From NCBI RefSeq assembly GCF_043195105.1, contig NZ_JBAFWO010000002.1: a stretch of DNA of 64,000 nucleotides; one strand, given 5' to 3'. Below the pieces are notes generated by a model. It was not told the DNA's origin. It saw only the letters and a list, made by a program, of their open reading frames with translations, and searched no databases. The DNA comes from NCEH01 sp002257205 (GTDB taxonomy: Bacteria > Pseudomonadota > Alphaproteobacteria > Rhizobiales > Xanthobacteraceae). The translations under genes were made by a program, and so were the position numbers. This document shows, piece by piece, positions 16,707 to 25,382 of the stretch. The stretch's first letter is position 1; each line of letters opens with the position of its first letter.

Positions 16707-17656
16707 GGCCGCTCCTCCGTCACGGATCCGCCGCGCAGCGATTTGATGTAGGCGACCAGCTTCAACACCTCCTCCTCGCTGAGGATGTTCTGAAAGGTCG
16801 GCATGATGTGTGGATAGCCGGCCGCGATCTGCGACTGCGGCAGGAGAATGCTGTCGCGGATGTACTGGTCGTCGGCGGTGACGATGCTGCCGTCTTCGAG
16901 CGGCACGGGCGCGCCGTAGAGCCCGGCGAGCGGAGGAGCGTGCACGGTGGATGCCGGGCCATGGCAGCCGCTGCAGCCGCGTGTGCGAAACAGCACGGCA
17001 CCGGCGACGGCGAGGGTCTCATCCACGTTGGAGCGGGCAAGCCATGCGGCATAATCGGCCGCAGACAGCACGATGAAACGCCCGCCCATCACGGAATGGT
17101 CGGTGCCGCAGAATTCGGCGCAGGCCAGATGGTAGATGCCGGGCTTGTTGGCCTGGAACCAAAGAGAGGTGTAGCGGCCCGGCACGACATCCTGCTTCAC
17201 CCGCAATGCTGGAATGTAGAGGCTGTGGATCACGTCTTCCGACGCCATGGTAAGCTTTACCGGCTGGTTTGCAGGGACATGAAGCTCGTCAATCTCGCGC
17301 TGGCCGCCGGGGTGCTGAAATTTCCACATCCATTGCTTGGCGACGACGTCGATTTCGAGCGCTGAGGCCGGGGGCGTGTAGAGATCCGCATAGAGCTTGG
17401 TCGCCCACACGAAAAAAGCGAGGGTGAGCAGGAAGGGAATGATCGCCCAGGAGACTTCCATCCAGGTGCTGCTGTTCACCGGATGGGCCCGGTCTGCGGC
17501 CCGTCCGCGCCGGTATTTGACTGCGAACCAGGCCATCAGCACGAATACGGGTGCCGACAGGAGCAGGACCATGATGGAAAATCCGCCCATCAAGCGGTCG
17601 ACGCTGGCGGCGTGGGCCGAGGCTTGGCTCGCCCATCCGGCGAGCCCGCCGGTCAC
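16703..17656 (-). CDS. coxB: Cytochrome c oxidase subunit II with fused cytochrome c domain (oxidase B)
   Basis: 317 residues from a GTG at 17656, which overlaps the SCO stop (GTGA) and follows GGGAGGGC. Two helices (about 26-47 and 68-88), then a cupredoxin domain with His144 and the full CuA set Cys179, Glu181, Cys183, His187, Met190 (CAEFCGTDHSVM). A cytochrome c domain follows with CSGCH at 228-232. No lipobox, unlike the CoxB of locus A, but a short N-terminal hydrophobic lead. Encoded between SCO and subunit I-III in the ACIII operon, so it is the likely acceptor of electrons from ActE or ActA. Confidence 0.93.
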   Translation of the reverse strand: MTGGLAGWASQASAHAASVDRLMGGFSIMVLLLSAPVFVLMAWFAVKYRRGRAADRAHPVNSSTWMEVSWAIIPFLLTLAFFVWATKLYADLYTPPASALEIDVVAKQWMWKFQHPGGQREIDELHVPANQPVKLTMASEDVIHSLYIPALRVKQDVVPGRYTSLWFQANKPGIYHLACAEFCGTDHSVMGGRFIVLSAADYAAWLARSNVDETLAVAGAVLFRTRGCSGCHGPASTVHAPPLAGLYGAPVPLEDGSIVTADDQYIRDSILLPQSQIAAGYPHIMPTFQNILSEEEVLKLVAYIKSLRGGSVTEERP

Positions 17657-18447
17657 GAGCGCCCTCCCGCCTTCAAGCGCCGCTCGCGCAGCGCCGAAAG
17701 GCCGATGAAGCCGGCCATGAACACCACCGTGGCGCCGCCGCCGAGCTGGAGCAGCCAGGAGATCAGCGAACCGTAGCGGCCGGTCTTTGGATCATAGTGG
17801 TAACAGAGCAGCAGAAGCTGGTCGCCCCAATCCCCGAGCCGGCCTTCGCCCGCTTCGGTCAAAGCGAGCTTGAGGTCGGTCGGCTCTGGGGCGAGGCCAT
17901 AGAGCCAGCGGGCCGAGCGCCCGTCCGGGGTCAGAACGGCCACCGCGGCGACGTGGGCATATTGTGCGATGCGCGCATCGAAGGCGTAGCGATAGCCGAG
18001 CGCGCGGGTGACCGCAGCGACGTCGTCAGCGGAGCCGGTCACCGCATGCACGCCCTGCGTTGGGAGATCGGGAAAGCCGGCGCGAAGCTCATCCAGCGAA
18101 TTCTGCGCCGCATCCGGCCCTTCCTTCGGGTCGATGCCGAAGGCGACGACAGTGAAATCCCGGCCGGCTTTGAAGCCTTGCGCGCGGATTGCCTGGGCGA
18201 GGCCGCCGAGCGTCACGCCACAGATATTGGGGCAATGGTGCAGGACCGGTGCGAGCACGATCGGCTTGCCGGCGCCGAGCTGGCGCAGCGTCGCGCGCGC
18301 ACCATTCGCCTGCTGGAACGTGAGATCCAGGGGCACCTGCGCGCCCGGCCGCTTGTCGATGCCGGCTTCGTCGAAGGGATCGAACGCGTCGGCGGCCTCG
18401 GCGGCGCCGGTTAAGACCAGCAAAAGGCAAAGCACGAGACGGGTCAT
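17653..18447 (-). CDS. SCO1/SenC-family copper chaperone
   Basis: 264 residues: signal sequence (1-19), thioredoxin-like fold and a C-terminal membrane helix. Copper ligands are Cys72 and Cys76 in HHCPNIC and His165 in QYAHVAAV. SCO proteins deliver copper to, or reduce, the CuA site of subunit II; the coxB gene follows with a GTGA overlap. The C-terminal anchor after LISWLLQLGGGATVVFMAGF is common in SCO proteins from ACIII-oxidase clusters. Confidence 0.88.
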   Translation of the reverse strand: MTRLVLCLLLVLTGAAEAADAFDPFDEAGIDKRPGAQVPLDLTFQQANGARATLRQLGAGKPIVLAPVLHHCPNICGVTLGGLAQAIRAQGFKAGRDFTVVAFGIDPKEGPDAAQNSLDELRAGFPDLPTQGVHAVTGSADDVAAVTRALGYRYAFDARIAQYAHVAAVAVLTPDGRSARWLYGLAPEPTDLKLALTEAGEGRLGDWGDQLLLLCYHYDPKTGRYGSLISWLLQLGGGATVVFMAGFIGLSALRERRLKAGGRS

Positions 18448-18890
18448 GGTGCGGCGCCCCTCTTCGGCTCATCGGGCCAGCCCTGGTGGGCGAGAAGTTC
18501 CATCGCGCGGTCGATGGGGATGCGGACGCGGCCCGCCGGCGGGTCGACCCAGGCATAGCCGTCGAGCTTCGCCCGCGCGGCCGCCTCGATTGCGCGCCGA
18601 TCCGCCGGCGGGTCGATCTGAAGACGCGGCGCCGAAGGAGTTATCGGCATGCGTTCCAGCGCCGTCGCTTCGTCAGGCGCGCGCCATGCGGCAAACAGCG
18701 AGAACAGTCCCGCGACCGACCCAACGGCCACCGCGATCAAAGTGAACACGCCGAGCATGGCAAACATCGCCGCGCGCGGCGGCGCATCGCGCGGCTCGAA
18801 GCCTCTGCGCACGGCATCCCCAAGCGCGGCCTCTTCGCGTTCGGCCTGGGCGAGGGCGCCATCGGGAGTCTGCGGGTGCGACGCGGTCAT
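18444..18890 (-). CDS. Small single-helix membrane protein inside the ACIII-oxidase operon
   Basis: 148 residues. Residues 1-38 are polar and acidic, one helix follows (about 41-68, AMFAMLGVFTLIAVAVGSVA), and the rest is a soluble tail ending in a conserved-looking segment (YAWVDPPAGRVRIPIDRAME, then LLAHQGWP). The tail resembles the region near the heme or CuA partners in other ACIII loci where proteins of this size sit between ActF and SCO. Start ATG 18890 overlaps the ActF stop, and its own stop overlaps SCO (ATGA). I do not know a named family. The open frame extends upstream only as a shadow. Confidence 0.65.
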   Translation of the reverse strand: MTASHPQTPDGALAQAEREEAALGDAVRRGFEPRDAPPRAAMFAMLGVFTLIAVAVGSVAGLFSLFAAWRAPDEATALERMPITPSAPRLQIDPPADRRAIEAAARAKLDGYAWVDPPAGRVRIPIDRAMELLAHQGWPDEPKRGAAP

Positions 18891-19948
18891 GGCCGGCCCT
18901 CCCCGATGAAAAGGCGGCGCATTTCCGCCGCGCCCGGCGCTGCTGCGATGCGCGCCAGTCCCGAGAGGTTCAGCAGGCCAAGACCCGCCAGCGCGAGCGC
19001 CGCGACGGCCAGCGCTGGAACGCCCCCCGTGCTGCCCGGCAGGACCAGCCAGGCGGTCTCCAGTGTTTTTCCAACGAGCGTTGCTCCGGCGAGCGCGATC
19101 AGCCAGCCACGGCTTTGCCGCACCGGTGGAAACAGCAACAGCAGGATTGGCCCGACGCCGAGCGCGCCGATCGCGAGTTCCACGCCCCACCAGGGGCCGT
19201 CGCCGCGGCGGGCATACCACGCCACGCTGGCGGGAAGGTTGTCTGACCAGATGATGAAATATTGCATGAAGGCCAGATACGCCCACAGCAACAGGGCGGT
19301 GAGCAGCAGGCCGCCCAGTATGCCCGTCTTCTCGCTCGGCGCGCCCGCAACGAGGCGCCCCAACAGCAGCACGGCAAGCGCGGTCGCGGCCTGAATCGAG
19401 AGGATGTACAGACCGAAGCCAGAGGAATGAAATTCCGGATCGAGCGACATCAGCCAGTCCACCGCGATGGTGGTATCGATCAGGACGAAAAGGATCAGCC
19501 CGCCCGCTGCGAGGCCCGCCGTCCGCCCGCGCCGGGTCAGAAGCAGCGCCAGCACCAGCGTGCAGGCAAAAAAGGCGATGGTGCGCAGGATGAAGAACCA
19601 GGGCGTGAGATAGAGGCGGTGCTCTTCCCCGCCGCCCGTTGCGGCCCAGGGATAGAGCGCGGGCAGGGCCACCAGCACCGGAACGGCTGCGGCGGCGGAA
19701 AGCGGCAGCAGAAGCATCGCGGCATTGGCGCGGCTTTCGAGCTCGTCGCGCCACGCACCCGGTATCAGGCGCATCATCAAGGAAAGGCATAGCGCGCCGA
19801 TCGGCAGCCCGGCCCAGAAGACGAATGCCGCGAGCCAGCCGGCGAGCGCGGAAGGGGTTGCCGCGGCCACGCCGAGTGCGGCCGCGCACAGCAGGAGCCC
19901 GGCGAGGCCGAGCCGGCGGATGCGGCGTGCCGCTGCCGGCGCGATCAC
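18887..19948 (-). CDS. actF: Alternative complex III subunit ActF (quinol:cytochrome c oxidoreductase membrane subunit)
   Basis: 353 residues, about ten helices, from a GTG at 19948 that overlaps the ActE stop (GTGA) and follows GGGAGG. The pattern FWAGLPIGALCLSLMMRL at about 37-54, then LTPWFFILRTIAFF, DTTIAVDWLMSLDPEFHSS and AYLFIW-like AYLAFMQYFIIWSDNLP, is that of ActF. With ActC it forms the membrane scaffold of ACIII, an NrfD-related helix bundle. A longer frame upstream is a shadow of ActE. Confidence 0.85.
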   Translation of the reverse strand: MIAPAAARRIRRLGLAGLLLCAAALGVAAATPSALAGWLAAFVFWAGLPIGALCLSLMMRLIPGAWRDELESRANAAMLLLPLSAAAAVPVLVALPALYPWAATGGGEEHRLYLTPWFFILRTIAFFACTLVLALLLTRRGRTAGLAAGGLILFVLIDTTIAVDWLMSLDPEFHSSGFGLYILSIQAATALAVLLLGRLVAGAPSEKTGILGGLLLTALLLWAYLAFMQYFIIWSDNLPASVAWYARRGDGPWWGVELAIGALGVGPILLLLFPPVRQSRGWLIALAGATLVGKTLETAWLVLPGSTGGVPALAVAALALAGLGLLNLSGLARIAAAPGAAEMRRLFIGEGRP

Positions 19949-20493
19949 GATCCGCCTCCCGCCAGCCGTGTGCGCTCTTCGGGCGTGAGGACGGCCGCCG
20001 GCGCGTCCTGGCTGAACTGCAGCGCGCGGACATAGGCGGTGATCGCCCAGCGGTCGGCCGGCGTCACCCGGTCGGCGTAGGAATACATGACGCCATGGCC
20101 GTGGGTGATGACATCGACGAAATAGGACGACGGAGCCGCCCGCAGGCGCGGATCGTGCAGGCTCGGCGGCCGGGGAAAGCCGCGCGCGACCACTGTGCCA
20201 GCGCCATAGCCGGCAAAGCCGTGGCACGGCGTGCAATAGATGCCGAAGCGTTCCCGTCCCCGGGCGAGGAGGTCGGCGGTCAGGGGCGGCCGCTCGTGGA
20301 GCGCGGCTTCCCTGGCCGGCGCGTCGCGCGCCAACGTGCCTTCGGGCGGGGCCTGGAGGGAACTTCCATCCGCAAACAGCGGGCTCGGCTCGTAGCTGTC
20401 ATAGCGCGGCTGGTGGCTCATCTCGTCGTCGCATCCGCCGAGCAGCGCTCCAAGCAGGAGGGGAAGCGCGAGGCGTGCGCGTGCCCGGCTCAT
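19945..20493 (-). CDS. actE: Alternative complex III subunit ActE, monoheme cytochrome c lipoprotein
   Basis: 182 residues: signal with lipobox LLGGC (Cys21), a linker, then a cytochrome c domain with CTPCH at 87-91 and a methionine candidate in HGHGVMYSYADRV. In known ACIII, ActE is a periplasmic lipid-anchored cytochrome that passes electrons to the oxidase. Start ATG 20493 and stop both overlap neighbours by four bases. Confidence 0.9.
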   Translation of the reverse strand: MSRARARLALPLLLGALLGGCDDEMSHQPRYDSYEPSPLFADGSSLQAPPEGTLARDAPAREAALHERPPLTADLLARGRERFGIYCTPCHGFAGYGAGTVVARGFPRPPSLHDPRLRAAPSSYFVDVITHGHGVMYSYADRVTPADRWAITAYVRALQFSQDAPAAVLTPEERTRLAGGGS

Positions 20494-21050
20494 TCCGGCT
20501 GCTCCGTATGGCCCACCGCATCGATGCGCACCGGCGCGAGGGTTTCGAGGAAGCGCCGCGTTTCGGCTTCCTCGAAGCGCGGGTCGTCGCCGAAGATGAC
20601 GAGGAAAAACTTGTCGGAGCTGGCGAGATGGAACGTTTCGACGTCGAACAGAGGATGATGGAGGCGCGGCAAATGGTTGAGGTCCAGCATGCCGACGATG
20701 GCGAACAGCACGGCGAACAAGACCATCAGCTCGAAGGTGATGAGCATGAAGGGGGGTATTGCGAGCAGAGGTCGTCCGCCGATGTCGATCGGGTAGGCAA
20801 GGTTGGTGTAGACCTGCATGCCGTAACCGAGCGCTGCACCGAAGATGCCGCCGGCGAGCGTGAGCCAGGGCACGTAATTCTCGTGAAATCCCAGGGCCTC
20901 GGCCGCGCCTTCCACCGGGAAGGGCGAATAGGCGTCCATTCGCAGAAAGCCCGCGTCGCGCGCCCGGCCGATGCTTTCGACCAGCCGCTCCGGCTGATCG
21001 AACTCAGCCATCAGGCCGAAGAGCGGCGCGTGGGGCGAGGGCTCACGCAC
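20490..21050 (-). CDS. actD: Alternative complex III subunit ActD (DUF3341)
   Basis: 186 residues from a GTG at 21050 placed seven bases after GGGAGG; the frame is open further upstream but basic and without a start signal. The DUF3341 features are clear: FGLMAEFDQPERLVESIGRA, then MDAYSPFPVEGAAEALG, then two helices (about 60-85 and 98-122), and the HHPLFDVETFH segment with a final ETRRFLETLAPVRID. ActD packs against ActC in known structures. The start overlaps the ActC stop by eight bases. Confidence 0.88.
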   Translation of the reverse strand: MREPSPHAPLFGLMAEFDQPERLVESIGRARDAGFLRMDAYSPFPVEGAAEALGFHENYVPWLTLAGGIFGAALGYGMQVYTNLAYPIDIGGRPLLAIPPFMLITFELMVLFAVLFAIVGMLDLNHLPRLHHPLFDVETFHLASSDKFFLVIFGDDPRFEEAETRRFLETLAPVRIDAVGHTEQPE

Positions 21051-22413
21051 GGGATGCCTCCCTTTCGTCCGCCTCTTGTTGCCGCTCCTCCTGCGCCAGC
21101 GTCTCCTTGATCTCGAACGCGGAAACAACCGGCAGGAAACGCACGAACAGCAGAAACGGCGCCAGGAAGACGCCAATCATCCCGGCGAACAAAGCCCATT
21201 CCCAGAAACTCGCATGATACTCGCCCCATGAGGACACCAGCCAGTCGCGATAGAGCGAGGTGACGAGCAGCATGTAGCGTTCCAGCCACATGCCAATGGT
21301 CACGCTCAGCGCGATCAGGAACAGGGGGATCGGGCTGACACGGATCGAACGAAACCAGAGCAATTGCAGGGGAAGGAAATTGGCGATTACCGCGCCCCAA
21401 TAGCTCCAGGCATAGGCGCCCGAAATCCGGTCTTGCAATGTGCCGAGCTCCTGCGGCTCGCCGGAATAGAGTACATCGAACACCTCGGCCCAGTAGCCGT
21501 AGGCGGTCATCAGTCCGGTCGCGAGCAGGAAGATGCCGAGCAGGTCAAGATGGCGCTCGCGCACGAGGTCTTGAAGCCCCAGCGCGTGGCGCAGAACCAC
21601 GGCGATCATCGCCACCACGGCGAAGCCGGAAAACGCCGCGCCGAGCACGAAATAGGGAGGAAATACCGTCGATGCCCAGCCGGGGATCGGGCCGGCTGCG
21701 AACAACAGCGAAATCTCAGAATGGACCGAGACCACGAGAGGCACGGCGATGGCGGCGGTGAGGCGATAGGCCTGCTGCCACCGCGCCCAGTGTCGCGCCG
21801 AGCCGCGCCAGCCGAGCGCAAGCAGGCTGTAGAACACCTGCTGGCCCCGCGTGCGGGCGCGATCGCGCGTCGCCGCCAGATCGGGCACGATGCCGATGAA
21901 CCAGAACAGCACCGAAACGGTGAGATAGGTGAGCACCGCGAAGAAGTCCCAGGCCAGCGGACTCTTGAACTGCGGCCATACCGTCATCGTATTGGGATAG
22001 GGCGCCATCCAATAGAACAGCCAGGGGCGCCCCAGGTGCAGGATCGGATACAGACCGGCACAGATCACCGCAAACAGCGTCATCGCCTCGGCGAAGCGAT
22101 TGAGCGCGTTGCGCCAGTGCGCGCCGAGCAGCAGCAGCATCGCCGAGATGAGGGTCCCAGCGTGGCCAATGCCGAGGAACCAGATGTAGTTCGAGATCGC
22201 GAGGCCCCAATTGACCGGGATGTTGTTGCCCCACACCCCGACGCCATAGCGGAACAGCACCCCGGCCGCGACGAAGAAGGTCAGCAGAAGCGTCAGCGCG
22301 AAGCCGAACAGGATCCACCAGCCGCGCGGCGCGGGAAAGCGCAGCGGGATGGAGGTGATCTCCTGGGTGACCGCCGCGTAGCGGTCGGGAGTGCCGCCGG
22401 CGAAATCGCTCAT
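21043..22413 (-). CDS. actC: Alternative complex III subunit ActC (NrfD-like quinol-binding membrane protein)
   Basis: 456 residues with about ten helices of the NrfD/PsrC family. Recognisable stretches are NYIWFLGIGHAGTLISAMLL at about 75-94, then GRPWLFYWMAPYPNTM, VVSVHSEISLLFAAGPIPGW near residue 240 and WGEYHASFWEWALFAGMIG near 410. In ACIII, ActC contacts ActB and provides the quinol site on the periplasmic side. It overlaps ActB (ATGA) and ActD. Confidence 0.92.
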   Translation of the reverse strand: MSDFAGGTPDRYAAVTQEITSIPLRFPAPRGWWILFGFALTLLLTFFVAAGVLFRYGVGVWGNNIPVNWGLAISNYIWFLGIGHAGTLISAMLLLLGAHWRNALNRFAEAMTLFAVICAGLYPILHLGRPWLFYWMAPYPNTMTVWPQFKSPLAWDFFAVLTYLTVSVLFWFIGIVPDLAATRDRARTRGQQVFYSLLALGWRGSARHWARWQQAYRLTAAIAVPLVVSVHSEISLLFAAGPIPGWASTVFPPYFVLGAAFSGFAVVAMIAVVLRHALGLQDLVRERHLDLLGIFLLATGLMTAYGYWAEVFDVLYSGEPQELGTLQDRISGAYAWSYWGAVIANFLPLQLLWFRSIRVSPIPLFLIALSVTIGMWLERYMLLVTSLYRDWLVSSWGEYHASFWEWALFAGMIGVFLAPFLLFVRFLPVVSAFEIKETLAQEERQQEADEREASRA

Positions 22414-25379
22414 CCCGAACCGCCTCCCTCAGCGCCGCCGCCGTCGATCCGGGCGAGATAGGTGGTGCGCGGCCAGGTATTCGCCTCCTCCAGAAGACTG
22501 TAATTGCGTGGGCTCGCTTTCTGCCGGCTCACCTGGCTTGCGGCATCGGTGATGTCGCCGAAGCTGATCGCACGGGTCGGGCACGCCTGCTGGCAGGCGG
22601 TCACCACCTCCCCGTCGCGGATTGGCCGGCCCTCCTTCTTGGCGGTGATGCGGGCTTCGCTGATGCGTTGGACGCAATAGGTGCATTTTTCCATGACGCC
22701 GCGGCTGCGGACCGTCACATCGGGATTGCGTGACGCCTGCAGTTCCGGCGGGTTGTTGCTGGTGAAGTCGAACCAGTTGAAGCGACGCACCTTATAGGGA
22801 CAGAAGGAAGAGCAGGTGCGCGTGCCGATGCACCGGTTGTAGACTTGCAGGTTCAGCCCGTCGGAGGAATGGACGGCGGCGTTGACTGGGCATCCCATCT
22901 CGCAGGGTGCCTGCTCGCAATGCATGCAGGGCACCGGCTGGACATGGACTTTCGGTGCGGCCGGATCGCCCTCGTAATAATGATCGACGCGCAGCCAGTG
23001 CATCTCGCGGCCCTGCGCCACCAGTTCCTGTCCCACCATGGGGACGTTGTTCTCGGAGACGCAGGCGACGACGCAGGCATTGCAGCCGATACACGTATCG
23101 AGGTCGATCGCCATGCCCCAGGACGGGCTGTCCCAGCGGCGGGCGGGATAGAAGCTCGGTGCGCGGGGCTCGCCGGGAGCCGGCTCGCGCGTGCGGCCCG
23201 AAACCGCTGCATCCGCCGCCGCCACGGTGCGCACGAAATCGAAGCTGTCCATGGCCTGATGGGCCTGGGTGGTGGAGAGGGTCCGGCGGGCGCCAGTCTT
23301 GGCCAGTGCGGCGCCGGTCCCGCGCCAGGGCTGCGCCCGTGTCCGCAGCGCAAAGGCATTATAGCCGAGGCCCTCGCTGATCCCGCGGCTCTGCCCATAG
23401 CCGAAGGTGAGCGCGATCGTGTCGGCCTGCTGCCCCGGCATGACCCAAGCTGCCCCGGTGATGCTGCGCCCGCCGAGGCTGAGCGTTACTTCATCACCGT
23501 TGGAAAGGCCCTGCCGCGCCGCGATCTGCGGGGAAACCGCAATCACATTGCCCCAGGTCATCTTGCTGAACGGCTTGGGGGTTTCCTGGAGCCAGGCATT
23601 GTTCGCGAAGCGTCCGTCCCAGATGGTGGGATCCGCGCGGAACGCGACGCAAAGCGCCTCCGCCGATCCCTCCGGCGGAGGCACCTGCGCAAGCGGCGAT
23701 ACCTCGCGCGTCGTCACCGGGGGAAGCACGGCCGCTGGAGCGCTTTGCTCGATGAAGCCTCGCAACAGTGCGCCGCGCCAGCGGGTTTCGAACGCGGTGC
23801 CCCATTGCGCGCGCCACGTCTCCTTCACGAGGTCGCGGTCGGCTCTTCCAAAAGAGCCGGTCAAATTGGCCAGCAGGCTGTGAGCGGAGCGCACCGACCG
23901 AAACGGCCGGATCAATGGCTGGATGAGGCTCGCGGTGCCGTCGGGCGCCCGCGCATCGCTCCAGGATTCCAGATCGTGGGCCAGAGGCGCATGCCAATGG
24001 CAGAGCGCCGCTGTTTCATCAAAATGCAGCCCGGCATGAAGCCGGAACGGCACTTTCTCCAGCGCCACGCGGAAATCGAGATCGGCGGGCGCGGCATAGG
24101 CGGGATCGACCCCGAGCAGCACCAGCGTGCTCACCTGGGAGGCCGCCATGTCTTCCACCAGCCGGTCCAGGGAGAGCTGCCCGTCCGGAGGGCGTGCGGC
24201 GACGGGATCGGTGAAGGACAAAGTGGTGCCAAAGGCGCCGAGCCGTTCGTTGACGAGCAATGCGAGGCCCTGCAGGGCGGCGGGATGGGTGGCTCCGAGC
24301 GTGAGCAGGGACCGGCCAGCATGTTCGCGCAGTGCCGTGAGGGCGCGTTTCACCCATTGGCTTTCCTGTTCGCTCAGCGGCGCCGGCGTGGCGCCATCCA
24401 CCCCCAGGCGCGCGGCAATGGCGTGGAGCAGGGCGCCCATGCGCGCCTCTGCGACGATGAGGCGGTCCTGCGCCATCAGGCCGGTCAGCGAGGGCACCGC
24501 TTCGGCAACCAGCAACCGGGACGCGCCATCGCCGTTCTGAAACCCGCGCCGGCGCTCGGACCAACGCCGGCCGTGACTTGTCTGCCAAGGGCCGGGTCCG
24601 AGAATATCGGCGTCGAGGCTCACCACCGCCTCGGCCCGATCCAGGCGAAGATGGATGTCCAGCGGCCGGCCGAAGATTTGAACGGTGGCGCCGTGGCGCT
24701 CCTCTTCCAGCGGCTCGAACACATGCCATCGGGCTTTCGGCCAGCGGCCCAGCAGCGCCGCGATCTGACGCACGAGGGTGGGCGAGGTGATGGTGCCGGT
24801 GAGGAGGCGCAGCCCCTCCCCCTGCGTTTGGTCCAGCGCATTTGCCTGCGCCGCTAGCGCGGCATCGAAGGCATCCCAGGCCACCGGCCGCCCCAGCCGG
24901 CGCGGCGCCCCGGAGCGCTCGGGATCATAGAGGTCGAGCAGCGCCGCCTGCAGGAAGGGATCGGTGGCACCGCCGGTCGCCGGATGGTCGGGATTGCCTT
25001 CGAGCTTGACCGGCCTGCCGGCGTAGGTCTTTGCGAGCACCGGCGCGGCATAGCCACCGAGCGTCACGGCGGTGGCGTACCAGCGCGCCACGCCCTCAAC
25101 CTCGCCATCGGGCTGCTCGACATAGGGCAGCGCGGTTTCATCGGCTTGCGCCGCCCCGCCGGTCAGGCCCGCGAGCGCCAGCGAAGCCGCCATGGCCTGA
25201 AGGAGGGAGCGTCGGTTGAACGCGCCGGCGAGACGGGTCGCTGCCGGCATTTCCTCGCGCAGCGCGGCGGCGAATTCCTCCGTGCCGGCAAGTTCATCGA
25301 GGCTGCGCCAGAAGGCGCGCCCGGTGTGGGCCGAAAGGCGAGCCCGGAGGACGCCGGACGTATCGGAATGTTCGCCCAT
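22410..25379 (-). CDS. actB: Alternative complex III subunit ActB (molybdopterin-type fold fused to 4Fe-4S ferredoxin)
   Basis: 989 residues. A Tat-type signal lies at 52-80 (Arg56-Arg57, NRRSLLQAMAASLALAG). Residues about 85-720 are the molybdopterin-oxidoreductase-like domain, which in ACIII has lost its cofactor. From about residue 760 comes a ferredoxin domain with four cysteine groups: CIGCNACVVAC, CMHCEQAPCEMGCP, CIGTRTCSSFCP, and CTYC with a later CQQACP. These hold three 4Fe-4S and one 3Fe-4S cluster in characterised ACIII. ActB carries electrons from the ActC quinol site to ActA hemes. Start ATG 25379 follows actA by only three bases. Confidence 0.93.
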   Translation of the reverse strand: MGEHSDTSGVLRARLSAHTGRAFWRSLDELAGTEEFAAALREEMPAATRLAGAFNRRSLLQAMAASLALAGLTGGAAQADETALPYVEQPDGEVEGVARWYATAVTLGGYAAPVLAKTYAGRPVKLEGNPDHPATGGATDPFLQAALLDLYDPERSGAPRRLGRPVAWDAFDAALAAQANALDQTQGEGLRLLTGTITSPTLVRQIAALLGRWPKARWHVFEPLEEERHGATVQIFGRPLDIHLRLDRAEAVVSLDADILGPGPWQTSHGRRWSERRRGFQNGDGASRLLVAEAVPSLTGLMAQDRLIVAEARMGALLHAIAARLGVDGATPAPLSEQESQWVKRALTALREHAGRSLLTLGATHPAALQGLALLVNERLGAFGTTLSFTDPVAARPPDGQLSLDRLVEDMAASQVSTLVLLGVDPAYAAPADLDFRVALEKVPFRLHAGLHFDETAALCHWHAPLAHDLESWSDARAPDGTASLIQPLIRPFRSVRSAHSLLANLTGSFGRADRDLVKETWRAQWGTAFETRWRGALLRGFIEQSAPAAVLPPVTTREVSPLAQVPPPEGSAEALCVAFRADPTIWDGRFANNAWLQETPKPFSKMTWGNVIAVSPQIAARQGLSNGDEVTLSLGGRSITGAAWVMPGQQADTIALTFGYGQSRGISEGLGYNAFALRTRAQPWRGTGAALAKTGARRTLSTTQAHQAMDSFDFVRTVAAADAAVSGRTREPAPGEPRAPSFYPARRWDSPSWGMAIDLDTCIGCNACVVACVSENNVPMVGQELVAQGREMHWLRVDHYYEGDPAAPKVHVQPVPCMHCEQAPCEMGCPVNAAVHSSDGLNLQVYNRCIGTRTCSSFCPYKVRRFNWFDFTSNNPPELQASRNPDVTVRSRGVMEKCTYCVQRISEARITAKKEGRPIRDGEVVTACQQACPTRAISFGDITDAASQVSRQKASPRNYSLLEEANTWPRTTYLARIDGGGAEGGGSG

Positions 25380-25382
25380 GGC

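Noticed and set aside
22845..24857. A 670-residue open frame on the plus strand opposite actB
   Set aside because: Antisense to a certain ActB; composition is typical of a reverse-frame shadow.
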